Positions 10,632 to 23,200 of a stretch of 64,000 bases of DNA are shown piece after piece. Origin of the DNA: Whalleya microplaca (lineage: Eukaryota > Ascomycota > Sordariomycetes > Xylariales > Xylariaceae). Numbering within the stretch: position 1 is the first letter of the stretch; every line of letters begins with the position of its first letter. The translations under genes were made by a program, and so were the position numbers. The notes under the pieces were generated by a model, which saw only the letters and a list, made by a program, of their open reading frames with translations, searched no databases and was not told where the DNA came from. The stretch covers positions 62,001-126,000 of the forward strand of contig MU385712.1 of assembly GCA_022497155.1 (NCBI GenBank), written 5' to 3'.

Positions 10632-12452
10632 ATAACCAACATGTAGCACCTTCGCATATCATTTCCCTCCATCCATTCCCGCCCCCTTGATTCAGGATCA
10701 AAGGACCTCGTATTGCAGAGATTTTTAGGCTAAGGCGCGAGAAAATATTTGAATTCGTACAGACACTGCGCTAAGAGAGCCTTGGAATAACAGAGTCCCC
10801 ATGGTGCCATTAACCTGGACATGAATTGATGGTAAAAGAGTAGTTTGCAGAAATCCGACGTGAGAAGTCCCTATCCTAGTGAGTTCAGGTCTTTGAATTG
10901 GCGATTGAGCGCAACGTCAACTGTGAGGCAGGGCGATTAAGTTAGTCTACGAGGTGAACCTAATAACTACAGAAATGTATTAATCTACCTGGTGGACAGG
11001 AAACCATGCGCAACTTATGAGGAAGTACAAATGCATTTCTGGCCCTCATAAATTGCAGGCACTGTTGACTCGAAGGCACTGGCAGTAATGACAGGTAAAA
11101 ACAGAAGAACCGCTTAGTTAACCAATGGTTGAAAGCTAACAGTTCGTTAGCTGGTGCGGCCAAGTAGTCTTGTGACCACATATTTTCGTGGCCAGCTTGA
11201 TTATGTTCGTTCTGATTCGCCACGATCAACAGGAGCGAACTATACTACCTCTTAGTATTGCGCAGACCGAAACGGAGTACAGGCCCGGCTGAAATAGCGT
11301 AGCGCCAAGCGACCGCCAGGAGCGCTTGTGGAATATCGTCAGCACAGCTGCACAGCAGGCATCCTCGAGTGATCATGTCATTGGAAGGTCGGCGATAGAA
11401 ACATGTACAACCCAAGATCTCGCATGAGTCCCTGTATTAGTTGGAGATACACTAGATGAATGCCTGATGATTGCGTAGCGACGTAGTATTGATCCCACTT
11501 CATTGTAGCGGATTGGAGCTTATGACGTATACATACAACGTGAACCCCTTCCTGCATGGAGTATTTATTTGCCCGGATCTTAAGCACGCTTCGTACAAAT
11601 ACTGTATAAATAGAAGGTAGAGAAAAGTAGGCCATGGAAAAGTATCTAGGGAAATATCTGGCTTTTCTTCCCCGACTTTATTCAGCAGACTATGTATGGC
11701 CCAGTGGATTTTGTAGGAAATCCTTTTTGCCCTCTGGCTCCCGAACAGGCGGTTATACGGCACTAATAATAACAAACTTGCTCGATGAAAGCTTTCTCCT
11801 CCTGTGTAACTAACCTAAGTTTTTTCTGCCTTTTGCCAAGTCTTTAACACATGCATCCCCTCACCAGCTCCTTACCGTGTGACTTTCGGCGGCAATCGGG
11901 ACCCATCGCCCCGTTCCGGTCCCGTAATTCGGTCTGTAGACAATATTGTACTCCTGGCCCTATACCCACCTTTCCCCTTGCGGTGAACTCAGGGAGGAAG
12001 ATCATCGCCTGACAATTCCCCTTAGTTCCCATCGCAATAGGCGCCGAGGCCGAAGGAATCGACTAAATTGGCCTAGCGCTTAGTTTAGGGTTACTGTGGC
12101 TGAAAAACCTCAGCTCTAAGAGAGACCTGGATTACTCCGTACAACGTTTCGCGTTACGGAATTTTTCAAGTTTCCTGAACGATACATGTAGCCTGGGATT
12201 GCATCATAGCCACATGCCAGTTCATGAATACATGTAGAGACAATAATAGCAACATGTTTTTCGAGTTGAGTAAAACAACACCACCGTGCTGATCGTCGGC
12301 ACAGATAAAACAACGGAACGGAGGACGTTCCCACTTTAGACGGAGGTGGTGGCAACGGGGACCCTGGGCGCCTGGGCGCCTTATTTGTAGTGTTATTAGT
12401 TAAAGTACGTAAACAAAACGGAGGCTACACGGTTAGCTTCGGGGAAACGTGC
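10632..12452. other. Gene-poor stretch
   Basis: About 1.8 kb between the first LTR and the transporter promoter. ORFs on both strands (10960-11229, 11378-11635, 11500-11775, 12116-12355) lack motifs or coherent family-like sequence. A short palindrome (ggcgcctgggcgcc) lies near 12368. Nothing else is recognised. Confidence 0.45.
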
Positions 12453-12459
12453 TATAAAT
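12453..12459 (+). promoter_or_regulatory. Possible TATA box of the MFS gene
   Basis: TATAAAT 234 bp upstream of the transporter start codon, the only clear TATA-like element in its upstream region. Position is plausible with a leader of roughly 150-200 nt. Confidence 0.35.
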
Positions 12460-12686
12460 TGTGGGATATTAACAGCGCCCCTTCGCATATTGGTTATCTT
12501 GATCTGCAATCTGCAATCCTCCCAATCTTCGTCTCTTGCTGTTTCTTATCTGCCCTGTCCTGTAAGTGCACAAACGTCGGAGACAATCACTGACGTCGCG
12601 TCGCGTTTCGGGCTCAGCAGCAGAACTCAGGTAAAACGACTTGCACTTGTACATACAGTTTCCTGGCAACTTACAGAACCGTCGCC

Positions 12687-14841
12687 ATGCAGTTCTTTTT
12701 GAACCCGTTCAAAAAGCATGATAACCTCATTGTCGCCGATGTCCTGGTGCCGCTTGAACAGGCGCATCACCATGGGAACAAATCGGAGGGCGGCATCACG
12801 ATAGAAAGCCTCAAGGCCGAAGTCGAGAGCGATCTGCAGGCTTCCGGCGTCGATTCTGCATACGACCGTATGTAGCTCCGTTTCCGTCCGTGACCTCAAA
12901 CGTCACCGTCACAGCGACGTTGATTGTCAACTGGTTCTAATCTTGATGTGGGCAGGAAAATCCAAGGTCATCAACAGAGCAATCCAGGATATTGGTATGG
13001 GACGATACCAATGGGAATTGTTCGTGTTGTGCGGGTTCGGATGGCTGGCGGACAAGTACGTACCCGGGAAATATTAAGCCGAAGCATACCTATTGAGCGC
13101 GGGCTAACCTTCGTCGCAACCACCAGCCTTTGGTTGCAGGGCGTCGCTTTGACGCTCACGCCTCTAGCCAGTGAATTCGGCGTCTCCAGCACTGACGTGC
13201 GCTATACAACTCTATCGCTCTTCACCGGTCTCTGTATTGGCGCCTCGTTCTGGGGCACCGCGTCAGATATCATCGGTCGAAGACTTGCTTTCAATTGTAC
13301 CTTGTTCCTGGCCGGCGTTTTTGGCCTTGCCTCAGGCGGCGGCCCTAATTGGATCGGCACCTGCGCTTTGTACGCCTGCATTGGACTGGGTGTGGGCGGA
13401 AACCTCCCTGTCGACGGTGCGCTGTTCTTGGAGTTCCTGCCGTTTGCAAGTGGGAATTTGCTGGTGAGTGATATCGATCCCGTGCCGTGAGGGCACCTAG
13501 CTAATGTGTCGCGTCACGCAGACTCTACTTTCTGTCTTCTGGCCCGTCGGCCAGTTGATTTCTTCACTGAGTAAGTCAATGGGAAGATAACGATAGACTA
13601 GTCGGTCGATGAATTGTGTAAGTTGTAGTGCTGATCTGACATTCACAGTCGCTTGGGGATTCATTCCCAACTATTCATGTCCCGAAAGTGGTGACGGGTC
13701 GGTTTCATGCAACCTTACGGGTGGCCAGGAGCCGTGCTGCTCGCGGGACAAGAATATGGGCTGGCGCTATCTTGTACTTACTCTCGGGGCCTTCACTTTC
13801 GTCATGTTCATCTTACGCTTCTTCTTCTTCCACCTCTACGAGTCGCCAAAGTTCCTGCTCTCCCGTGGTCACCAGGCCGAGGCTGTTGCGGTTGTACACG
13901 GGATCGCACACAAGAACAGAGCCAAGACGTGGCTCACCGTGGACATCCTTGAACAAGTCGGCGGGGTCTCGGAAGTTGTCGAGGATGAGAAGCTGGGTAC
14001 GGTCGAGATCGTGAAGAGAAACCTGGGCAAATTCTCCACCGATAGAATCGGACCTTTGTTCCGAGGCAACAGATTGGCTATCACGACGGTCTTGATCTGG
14101 TTCATGTGGACGACTATCGGCATGGGGTATCCGCTGTTCAACGCCTTTCTGCCCCAGTACCTGGCAAACTCAGGCTCTGGCCAGCCCACTGCCACTAACA
14201 TTGTCTACCGCAACTACGCCATCACAAGTATTGTTGGTGTGCCAGGAAGTATCTTTGCCTGCTACACGTAAGTCAGCTCAGGCACTTCGCCATATCGGAA
14301 AGGTGTGTACTGGATAATAACTGACCATGGCCATTGCAGTGTTGAGATAAAGTATATCGGTCGCAAGGGCACGATGGCTATCGCAACTGCCATTTCGGGC
14401 ATGTTTCTGTTTCTTTTCACGACGAGCACTGATTCCAATATCCAGCTTGTCTTTTCAAGCTTGGAGGCTCTATTTCAGAATATCATGTATGGAGTTCTCT
14501 ATGCATATACGCCTGAGGTTTTCCCAGCTCCCAATCGAGGCACCGGCACTGGTACGTTCTCAATATCTCCTTCCGCCATATCAAAACAGCACGAGGAAGA
14601 AATCGGAAAGGGGCAGTCGGGCGTACAAGAAAGATGGCGAACATAATGCTGACAATTAACAAAAACAGGTATCGCTAGTTTCCTCAACAGAGTCGCCGGA
14701 TTGTGTGCCCCGATTGTGGCCGTACATGCGGGGGAGGCAAATCCCCTCGCGCCAATCTACGCGTCTGGTGGGCTGTTTCTAGCGGCATTTGTAGCCATGT
14801 GCCTCCTGCCCATTGAGACACGGGGGAAGCAGAGTTTATAG
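12687..14841 (+). CDS. MFS transporter (sugar/SV2-like)
   Basis: Seven exons: 12687-12867, 12956-13055, 13127-13463, 13522-13570, 13649-14267, 14340-14551, 14669-14841. Together they encode 556 residues with all junctions in phase. Each splice rebuilds conserved sequence, for example ADN|LWLQGVALTLTPLA and SSL|IAWGFIPNY. A ~75-residue cytosolic N-terminus is followed by the first membrane region (ELFVLCGFGWLADN). The MFS loop-2 motif reads GTASDIIGRRLAFN. Further helices include GGNLPVDGALFLEFLP, WRYLVLTLGAFTFVMFILRFFFF, LVFSSLEALFQNIMYGVLYAYTPEVFP and a C-terminal pair ending ETRGKQSL. The type is common next to fungal metabolite loci and transports sugars, organic acids or exported metabolites. 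The reading frame is intact, unlike the decayed PKS downstream, so it may be under independent selection. It lies on the plasma membrane by inference. Confidence 0.92.
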
Positions 14842-15446
14842 GTGAAGATTTCGCCCCGACCGAAGATGAATCGGCTTGCGCTTCTCTTTGTGAGCTCGGG
14901 ACAGTATTGATCTATCACGCCAGCGATGATTGGAATCTAGACGATGCGCATGGCATGAAAGAACACTGTATGTGTGCAATCTAGTATGCAGGTATGCTGA
15001 AGCTGCCACAGATAATACGTCCCTGGATAACTACGACCGCGAAACCACTATTGCTCCATTCACCGGTTAGACAAGGTTAGACCATTAGTCAAGAACTTGT
15101 TGGGGACTTCAATGCTAACGGCAGAAGTTTCCATTGCGAGGTTGAGGTTCAGTATGGGACTCTATCGTTGGAAGACTTTGGGCAGAGCTTGGAAACGGCC
15201 GTACGGTACGTGTTCATTATTGTCGTGTGTGTGGCTATGTCTGTCCTGAGTTCCCTCAAGCATAAGAAGTGCAGGCTTTCGCTTCTTGTGGCGTGAAATG
15301 AACAACTTCTGTGTCGCTTTCGAACCTATCTAGAAGGTGCTAGCTTTTTATAATGAGGGGCTGTGTCTCCAGAGAAGATATCTAAACCAGACAAGTTCAA
15401 CAAAATCCAAGGAAAGAAAGATCCAATAAATCGTAGTCATACATCT
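14842..15446. other. Intergenic, no gene resolved
   Basis: About 600 bp after the transporter. Short coherent-looking peptide stretches occur on the plus strand (for example LIYHASDDWNLDDAHGMK near 14908) but are broken by stops and could not be joined into a gene. Possibly more relic sequence. Confidence 0.35.
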
Positions 15447-16500
15447 TCAGTACCTAAACTTTGGCATCGTTACAGTGTTCAGCCAAACATACAGGTCCTC
15501 TAACTCACGCTGCTCGAAGGCTCGGCCCAATGCCAGTTCAGGCACCTCAGCCATCGTCAGATATGTAACATCGTCAATATCCAAGCCGGAGAACACTCTC
15601 CAAATGCTGCAGCTATACTGGGAAGATAGTTGAAACTTTCTGTGCTTGAAGTTTGAATATAGGCTACAGGGTGTTCATATAACAGCTGTCTACAGTTGGC
15701 ATCCCCCTTTACCGACTCAATTACGGCATCGCGAGATTAGACTTGTAATGTTCAGCCCAGCATAAAGGGATGAAGTAGCTATAGCCATCGCCCCCAATTG
15801 CAATCGCGCGCTTCAGATCAGTCGCTTAAAAGGTACCCCTAAGCCAGGCTGATATAAAGTGACCATTCAAGCGAACAGCACCTCCGGCTTCACTACTGTA
15901 TGGACAAGTAGAACATCTACTCTGGCAGTCGGGTCTAATGCCAATATGGGACAAAGTAATGAGGAGTATGGTGACTTGATTAGTGCAAGGTGAAGCTATA
16001 GGAAGGTGGCAGAGCGCCTTATATACTTATACATGTATAGGCGGTCGGTCATACGTAGGCCCGTACCACCCTCAGCCCTATAGGGCGTATCTTAACATCT
16101 AAATCTACCTGCTTCACTCACCGCGTTTCGCTGTAGACGCCGAGAATCCCCTTCGCTTCGGTATTATAACAGCTTCTATGATAATGGATACCTCTAACGC
16201 GAACCTCGAGGAGGAGTTACAATGCTAACGCTGCTCAGTGTGCTCCACAAGCTTGTGCGCTTTCCCAAAGACTAGATTCCAACCCAGTTCCTATTTCCAC
16301 AATCAGGGATTCACCATATATGCCACAGCATGGACATGATCTGAACTCGGTTTATCGAGGTGTTTGACGAAGAAGGCGAAAGCACCGACAACAACCACGG
16401 GTAGACAAGAAGAGCTTTGCATTTCCTCTTTCGAATGGACGCTCGGTCAGATGCTGGCCGATCCCAAGGTGCTAGGTAACGCAGGCTAAAGTCCTGGGTC
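15447..16500 (-). pseudogene. Decayed gene relic split by a solo LTR
   Basis: Reading the minus strand gives a series of protein-like segments in shifting frames, separated by stops. In order they include VVVVGAFAFFVKHLDKPSSD and HVHAVAYMVNP (about 16440-16310), NLVFGKAHKLVEHTEQR (about 16280), FALEVSIIIEAVIIPKRRG (about 16200), then after the LTR ALDPTARVDVLLVHTVVKPE (about 15930), ATDLKRAIAIGGDGYSYFIP (about 15820), and near the end IDDVTYLTMAEVPELALGRA and FEQRELEDLYVWLNTVTM, stopping at 15447. Codon-like texture and continuity suggest one former gene of about 300 residues with several frameshifts and stops. The family is not recognised. The solo LTR at 15939-16097 lies inside it. Some breaks could instead be introns, but several stops have no usable splice sites nearby. 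Confidence 0.45.
15939..16097 (-). mobile_element. Solo LTR, copy 2, with target-site duplication
   Basis: A 159-bp element bounded by TG...CA on either reading (TGCCAATATGGG ... CTTAACA on plus, TGTTAAGATACG ... CCATATTGGCA on minus). It is flanked by a perfect 5-bp direct repeat TCTAA (15934-15938 and 16098-16102), the hallmark of LTR-retrotransposon integration. Orientation is set to minus because that reading starts TGTTA. It contains a TATATAAGG promoter-like element and the 12-bp palindrome GCCCTATAGGGC (16075-16086). No internal retrotransposon sequence is adjacent, so this is a solo LTR left by LTR-LTR recombination. Confidence 0.88.
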
Positions 16501-17093
16501 AAGTGTGCACAGAGCGAATACGTGCCCAGAATCCCGGGCTAGGCAGAGGATGTTAATAGGCGTCATATAGGGCTAATAGGGGGAACGGAGTACGTACGGC
16601 GACCACTGCAGCGTTCCCATCAAATTGAATGATTACTTGGTTTGATTTAATTTTAAGCTGCGTTTTATTGGAAGTTGGGGTCTATTAATTCAAATCAAAC
16701 ATAGGCCAAGTATTTTATCGATTCCCTTGATACTTTTTGGATACTTCCAAGGTTGTTTTTTTCTTGTATAAGCGACCCATCGTGAGGTTTGTTGTTGTTT
16801 TTCAGTACCTATTAATACTCACTTTACGCCTTGTAAGAGTCGAGAACTGACGACAATTAGTTTTGTGAGCCTTCTCTGATCATCTTGCTACGCCAGGTCA
16901 TTTTCCTGCGAGTGTTTCGAAAGATCAGTAGGAGGTTCAGTGGTTCAGGAGGTTCAAGGGCATTAAGGGCAATCTACTATATTACTAAACAAATCAAATG
17001 ACGAACACCTTCAAATCATTAATTCTTTGCATTGAATTGATTCAACTTGAATAAATATGGCTATTGATTTGATTCGACTTGATGTAATCGCTG
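16501..17093. other. AT-rich spacer between opposed LTRs
   Basis: About 600 bp, strongly AT-rich by eye, with repeated imperfect motifs of the type tcaaat/atttga (16620-16720 and 17020-17085). No gene. It lies between the solo LTR and the truncated, oppositely oriented LTR. Confidence 0.45.
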
Positions 17094-17206
17094 TGTTAAC
17101 ATACGCCCTATAGGGCTGAGGTACGGGCCTACGTATGGCCGATCCGCCTATACATGTATATATATCAGGTGGCTCCGCCACCTTCCTATAGCTTCACCTT
17201 ACACTA
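17094..17206 (+). mobile_element. Truncated LTR, copy 3, abutting the PKS
   Basis: About 113 bp starting TGTTAACATACG, in inverted orientation to copies 1 and 2, with the palindrome GCCCTATAGGGC at 17105-17116, the blocks CCTATACATGTATA and CCACCTTCCTATAGCTTCAC, and homology ending near ttacacta. The final ~45 bp of the LTR (including the CCCATATTGGCA end) is missing. Broken PKS coding sequence begins within about 15 bp of the break. No target-site duplication can be paired. Confidence 0.75.
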
Positions 17207-20200
17207 TAGTTCTCAATCCAGTATGTCAAGCTATTGCAGATGGTGATGTCATTCGAGCAGTCATTCGCTCGACAGCTTCAAATCAGGATGGGAAAACTCC
17301 AAGTCTCACCCGGCCAAGCGCCGACTCGCAAGAAGATCTTATCCGAAACGTATACAAAAAGGCAGGATTGAGCTTCGAGTCTACTCGATACTTTGAGGCA
17401 CATGGTAAGAGGCCAATATTATAAATAGCGTGTACTGACCACTGTCATCAGGTACTGGCACCCCAATCGTTGATCCTATTGAAATGGAGGCTATTGGACG
17501 GGTGTTAAAACCCTTTCGTTCCTCTCAGGAACCTCTTTATGCGTCCGTTATGGCTGGCAGGATAGCTTGAGTCGTTATACTAATGGCTCTCGCAGTGGCT
17601 CCGTTAAATCAAACCTCGGTCATCTCGAAGGATGCAGCGGTCTTGCCGGCATTATCAAATCTGTACTCATCCTTGAAAAGGGGGTCATACCTGGCAATGC
17701 TTTATTTAAAAAGATCAACCCTTCTATTAACGCCGATTCTTATAATCTTGCGGTACGGATATTTTACATTTACATCAGTAGCGAGAACCTCTAACGTTAA
17801 AATAGGTCGCTGCCGAAAACACCATATGGCCAACACATGGCCAACGCCGGGTTTCTGTCTCATCATATGGGTTCGGCGGAAGTAATGCGCATGTCGTCAT
17901 GGATGACGCGTATCACTATCTTCAGGAACTGGATTTAGTAGCAAATCACTGCACGGCATCTTCACCATCCACCGAAGGCCAGGATTCAGACCCTTCCAAC
18001 AGGGCAAGCTTCCATCGCGATTCTCGTAACGATGAACCATCGGCGACCAGCACACGCCGAACAGTTTCAAACGGGCAATGTCTTCACAGCGCAGCCGGGA
18101 TTGACGAAGCAAGCAGTGGGACAGCGGCCATCTATGTTGATGGGGAACGCTATAATTCCTGGGCCGATAGCTTTGTGCAAACAAAAAGCTTGCCTCGATT
18201 GCTAGTTTGGAGTGCTTCGGATGAGAAAGCACTGTCGCGTATGGTCCAACACTAAGATTCCTATTATAAGACTCACATCTCCGGAAAGGCTGACGCACTA
18301 GACGCCCTCGCTTTTACGCTGTCAGCACGGCGAAGTCACTTGCTGTGGCGTACATTTGCTATAGCCAGTCACCAGGTGGATAGTCAAGCCAATGGTCTGT
18401 TGGCAGCAAAATCAGTTCGCACATCGGCTGACCTCGGACTGGCTTTCGTATTCACTGGCCAAGGAGCACAGTATATTAACATGGGCTTAGAACTACTCCA
18501 ATATGCCGTCTTCAAGGATACGCTATGGAAGGCTGAAAGAGTCTACAATGATCTTGGCTCTGAATGGTCGATCCTCGGTAGGCTAACCAGTGATGGGACA
18601 AAAACATCTAGCAGCTGACATTAATAGACGAGATTCGCAATGCTGAAACCATCGATGAACCAGAATATAGCCAACCAATATGCACAGCCCTACAGATCGC
18701 TCTAGTCGAGCTATTGAAAAGCTTTAACGTTGTCCCAAACGTAGTACTTGGCCATTCATCAGGCGAGATTGCTGCCGCGTAAGCGTGATGCTTTCCATTC
18801 TTCTTTATATTGGTCATTCAACCCTGACGAGTTGACAGTTATTCTACGGGTGCCTTATCATTTGAATCGGCTTGCAAAGTATCATATTTCCGAGGCAAGC
18901 TAGTGCAAAAGCTCAAGGCTACAACAACATCACCGGGAGCGATGCTCGCGGTGAATTTAGCGGAACACGAAGTCTACGATTACTTGAAACGGGCCGTACT
19001 ATCAGTACTAGAGACTAATATCGAAGTTGCTTGCATCAATAGCCCTGTGAACTGTACCGTTTCGGGGACCGAAGAAGCTATCGATACATTCAAGGAGCAA
19101 CTCGACAAGGGCGGGATATTTGCTCAAAAGTTGAAGACGGGGGTCGCATATCACTCCTCCGCAATGCAAGAGATTGTGACGGAATATATGTCTCAACTGG
19201 AATCACTAGAGCCTGGGAACCCAATTAGCCCCAGCGCTGTATTGATGTTCTCTTCCGTAATTGGGCGAAACATTACGCCGCAACTATTGTGTTCACCTTC
19301 ATATTGGGTAGACAACTTGGTCTCGCCTGTGAGATTTCTGGATGCTGTACGGGCTTGCGTTCGTGGAATATCGAGATCAATGGGAGGGAAGCGAACTGCT
19401 TTCGACTTTCTCGAAGTGGGACCTCACTCAGCCCTACGCCGCCCCTTACTTGATACGTTGAGCAACGCTGGCCAGGGTATTAGAGAGACCCGATACGCGT
19501 CTGTGTTGCACAGGTCCAAGTCACCAATTCAATCGGTATTAGTTTTAGTCGGGCAGCTCTTCTGTCATGGCTATCCGCTCACAGTCCCTGTTGCGAACCA
19601 ACAAATGTCCAACCTGGGTCCTATACCCTTCCTTGCTAACTGCCCCGAGTATCCGTTTGATCATTCCCAGAGGTATTGGTCTGAATCTAGATTGAGTCGT
19701 GATTTTAGGCTGCGTGAGCCCGTTCATGGAGATCTTTTGGGGTCGAGGTCTAACGACTGGAACCCCTTGGAACCCAGATGGCGAGCCGTTTTAAACATGG
19801 ATTCTTCGCCATGGATGAGAGACCACGTGGTAAGCTTGGACTCATACCTTGGTACAGTTATTTATTAAAACAACGCCAGGTCTCCGATACGATTCTCCTG
19901 CCTGGCACTTGTATGCTGTTGATGAGCCTTGAAGCAGCGAAACAAATGTGTCCTCCTCACCGACAAATTACAGGATACTTTATTAAGGATGCCCAGTTCC
20001 TAAGTGCAATAATCCTAAATGGCTCAGCAGATGCTGCCACGGAAACAATGGTGTACTTGAGGCCGGTACAAAATATATATGAGAAAGAAATGGTCTGGTC
20101 GGATGTTAGGGTCTACGCCCGTTCCAATGAGCGGTGGTCGGAATGTTTTTGAGCGACTATCCAGGTCCAATACGATGAACCGATACAGCAAGTTGACGGT

Positions 20201-23200
20201 GGTATGGAGAAGCGACTAGCTGATGCGCGAATTCTCCATGAGTATGAATCAGCTACACACTCATGTCGGACCGCAGTGGATCGTCGTGAGTTTTACAACT
20301 ACTGCGCAGATAATGGGCTTAAATATGGAGAGTGGTTTCAGTTACTGGAGAGTATTCACTGGAATGGCGACGAAGTTGCAATTGCCCGAGTGCATGCCCC
20401 AGGACTAAAGCATCTCACCTCTAGCCTTGTCCACCCTGCCGTCCTAGACGCGACTATACAAATACTCCAGGTTCAGAGGTCTAAAGGTTTATCAAATCCG
20501 AGTCCTACTAATGTCCCGTATCAACTATTCAATGCATGGGTCTCCGCTTCCGGGTGGCAACAGGACCAAGGATCTTCGATACGCTGCTTGACAAGGGGTA
20601 GATGCAAACCTGGCGGGCAAAGTATAGAGAGTACCATCTACACTCTAGCCGATGACGGGACGCTGTTGTGTTCATTTCAGAACTTGGTTCTTAAAGCTAC
20701 ATCAAAAGACGAAAAAGGCGACAAGGCGGCAAAGAGATTACTGTATGGGATTGCATGGAAACCACAAGTCAGTCTGCTCGACTCGGAACAACTCCACATA
20801 GCTTGCAAGGCGGAGGTCTTTGATAGAGACGAAACCAGCATGGAAAGGTACCGCACACTCCTAGACCATACACTCTCTGTCATCATACAAACGACCTTGG
20901 AACAAATGTCCGACGATTGTCAGATGGTTCCCGACCGCTTGAAAAGATACATTGCATGGATGAACCACTATTCTGAGCGCGACTCTATGGTGCAAAGGAG
21001 CAACGAAAGTTCATCCAACGAGCTTGAATTGCTTCTTCAAGAGCTTGAAGGCCAGTGCCCGAGTTGGAAAATCTTTCCTGTGATTGCTCGCAACCTGAAG
21101 TCGATCCTGTATGGAAAGATCGATCCTTTACGACTTGCTTTTGATGCGGAACTAGCTGAAACGTTCTATGCCGACGTGTTTGATATCATGTGCGATCATA
21201 AGTTCCAGACTCTCTTAGAGTTGATAACGCACGAGAATCCTACCTTGCGAATTCTCGAAGTAGATGCCGGAACAGGTGGGTGGACAAGACGTATACTGTC
21301 TATTCTCCAGGGGCTCGAGAAGCGTAAAGGTGCTTCTACGTTCTCAGAGTACGAGTATACGGATATCTCGCCATCCTTTTTTGAAAAGGCGAAAACCAAG
21401 TTTTCGGATTTCGAGAACCGAATAAGCTTCAAAACTTTCGATTTAGAGCGTAGTGTTACCGAACAGGGATTTCGGCCGGGCTCCTACGATATCATTATCG
21501 CCGGAAGCGTACTGCACGCTACAGCGGACCTGACTTCAACCATTCGACATATTCGCATATTACTTAAGCCGGGTGGTCGCCTTATTAACCTCGAGCCTAT
21601 CGCCCCAGAGAAGCTGGCTATCAACTTTGCATTCGGCACTTTTCCTGGATGGTGGCTGTGTAATGAGGAGCGGAGGAGCTTCAGCCCGACTATTGATGAA
21701 ACTTCCTGGGACCAGTTGTTGAGGAAAAATGGATTTTCTGGCAACGACCTTATTCTAAGAGTTACAAGAGCGAGATCTGCCATCTCTTCAGCATCATGGT
21801 CTCAACAGCCGAGGAGACGAGACCCGATGTGTCTCTCAAAGTCCAACCCAGAGCTCTATTAGTAATAAGCGAGCAGTCGAAACGCCAGATCGAGCTTGCC
21901 AGAGCAATCCAGGGCAACCTGCTTCAATCCTCTGGCCACAAGTCGAGGCTAATTACTTTGGATCAGATCCTCGGTGCCGACTTGGCCGAAGACGACATCG
22001 TTGTTTCTCTCATCGAACTAGGCAGCCCATTCCTCCTCACGATGCAAGACGAAGGCTTTCAGTCACTTAAGTATTTAATCAATCGGACGCAAAACTTGCT
22101 GTGGGTCACATCAACTAATTTGAATGATCCAAATTTCTCCTCGTACAGTCTCATGCATGGCTTCTTGAGAAGTATGCGTTCCGAGGCTTTCGAGAAGCAC
22201 ATAGTGACTCTCGCGATTAAATCGCAGTGGGAAACAGTCCAGCCGTCTTGCGAGTACGTTATTAAGGTCCTCAGAGCATCCTTCGAATTCAATTGTCCAG
22301 AACTCGAATACATTGTCCGGGATGGGCTGATTACAACTGGAAGGCTTCTTGAGGAGACTTCTTTGAACGATACTCTCAATTCCCTAGTTTCTCCGCAGAC
22401 AAGAAAGGAACCCCTGGGCTTGGGACCTCCTTTGAAACTTATAGTTGATACACCTGGTATGCTAGATACATTCCGCTTCGTAGAAGACAGTATGTATGGA
22501 GTTGAGCTTGGCCCAGAAGAAGTTGAGATTGAAACAAAGGCTTGGGGTCTTAGCTTTCGAGATGTCTTCGTTGCGCTTGGTCGTCTTGAAGGGACTGACT
22601 TAGGCTACGACTGCTCTGGAGTAGTGAGAAGGGTAGGTTCTGCGTGTAAACGAGGCTTCCACCCGGGAGATCGAGTTTGCATGAACTCTTTAGGGTGCAT
22701 GCGAACCTATTGCCGGGCTCATGAGATGGGTATCAGCCATATCCCAAATGAACTCTCATTCGAGAAAGCAGCTTCAATCATCGGCCCAGGTATCACAGCA
22801 TATCATTTCTTAGTTAACGTCGCGCGTCTACAAGCAGGGGAGAAGGTCCTGATACATTCAGCTTCTGGGAGTACAGGGCAGATGGCTGTGTGGATCGCGA
22901 AAATGATAGGAGCCGAGATATTCGTCACCGTCGGACTTGATGACAAAAAGGGATTCCTCGTCAAGGAGTTCGGTATTGAATCGGATCACATCTTCTACAG
23001 CAGAAATACGAGCTTCGCACAGGGAAGTGAGTACACTACACAGAGCTCTATTTTGCCCTTCCCCCAGGCCTCTGAACATAGATTATCTTTCCCAGACCAT
23101 CCAAATCTCCTAGGTCATAACATACGTTTTAGAGCTCACAATCACTTCAAGACCTTGTATCATATAATACTAACTCTCAAATCTACAGTCATGCGAGTGA

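Noticed and set aside
16311..16502. 63-residue minus-strand ORF as a small gene
   Set aside because: A different minus frame over the same bases reads more coherently and connects to the relic further on, so this is treated as part of the decayed gene.
17094..17206. Copy 3 LTR as the end of a full-length retrotransposon with copy 2
   Set aside because: The two LTRs are inverted relative to each other, and the interval holds no gag/pol sequence.
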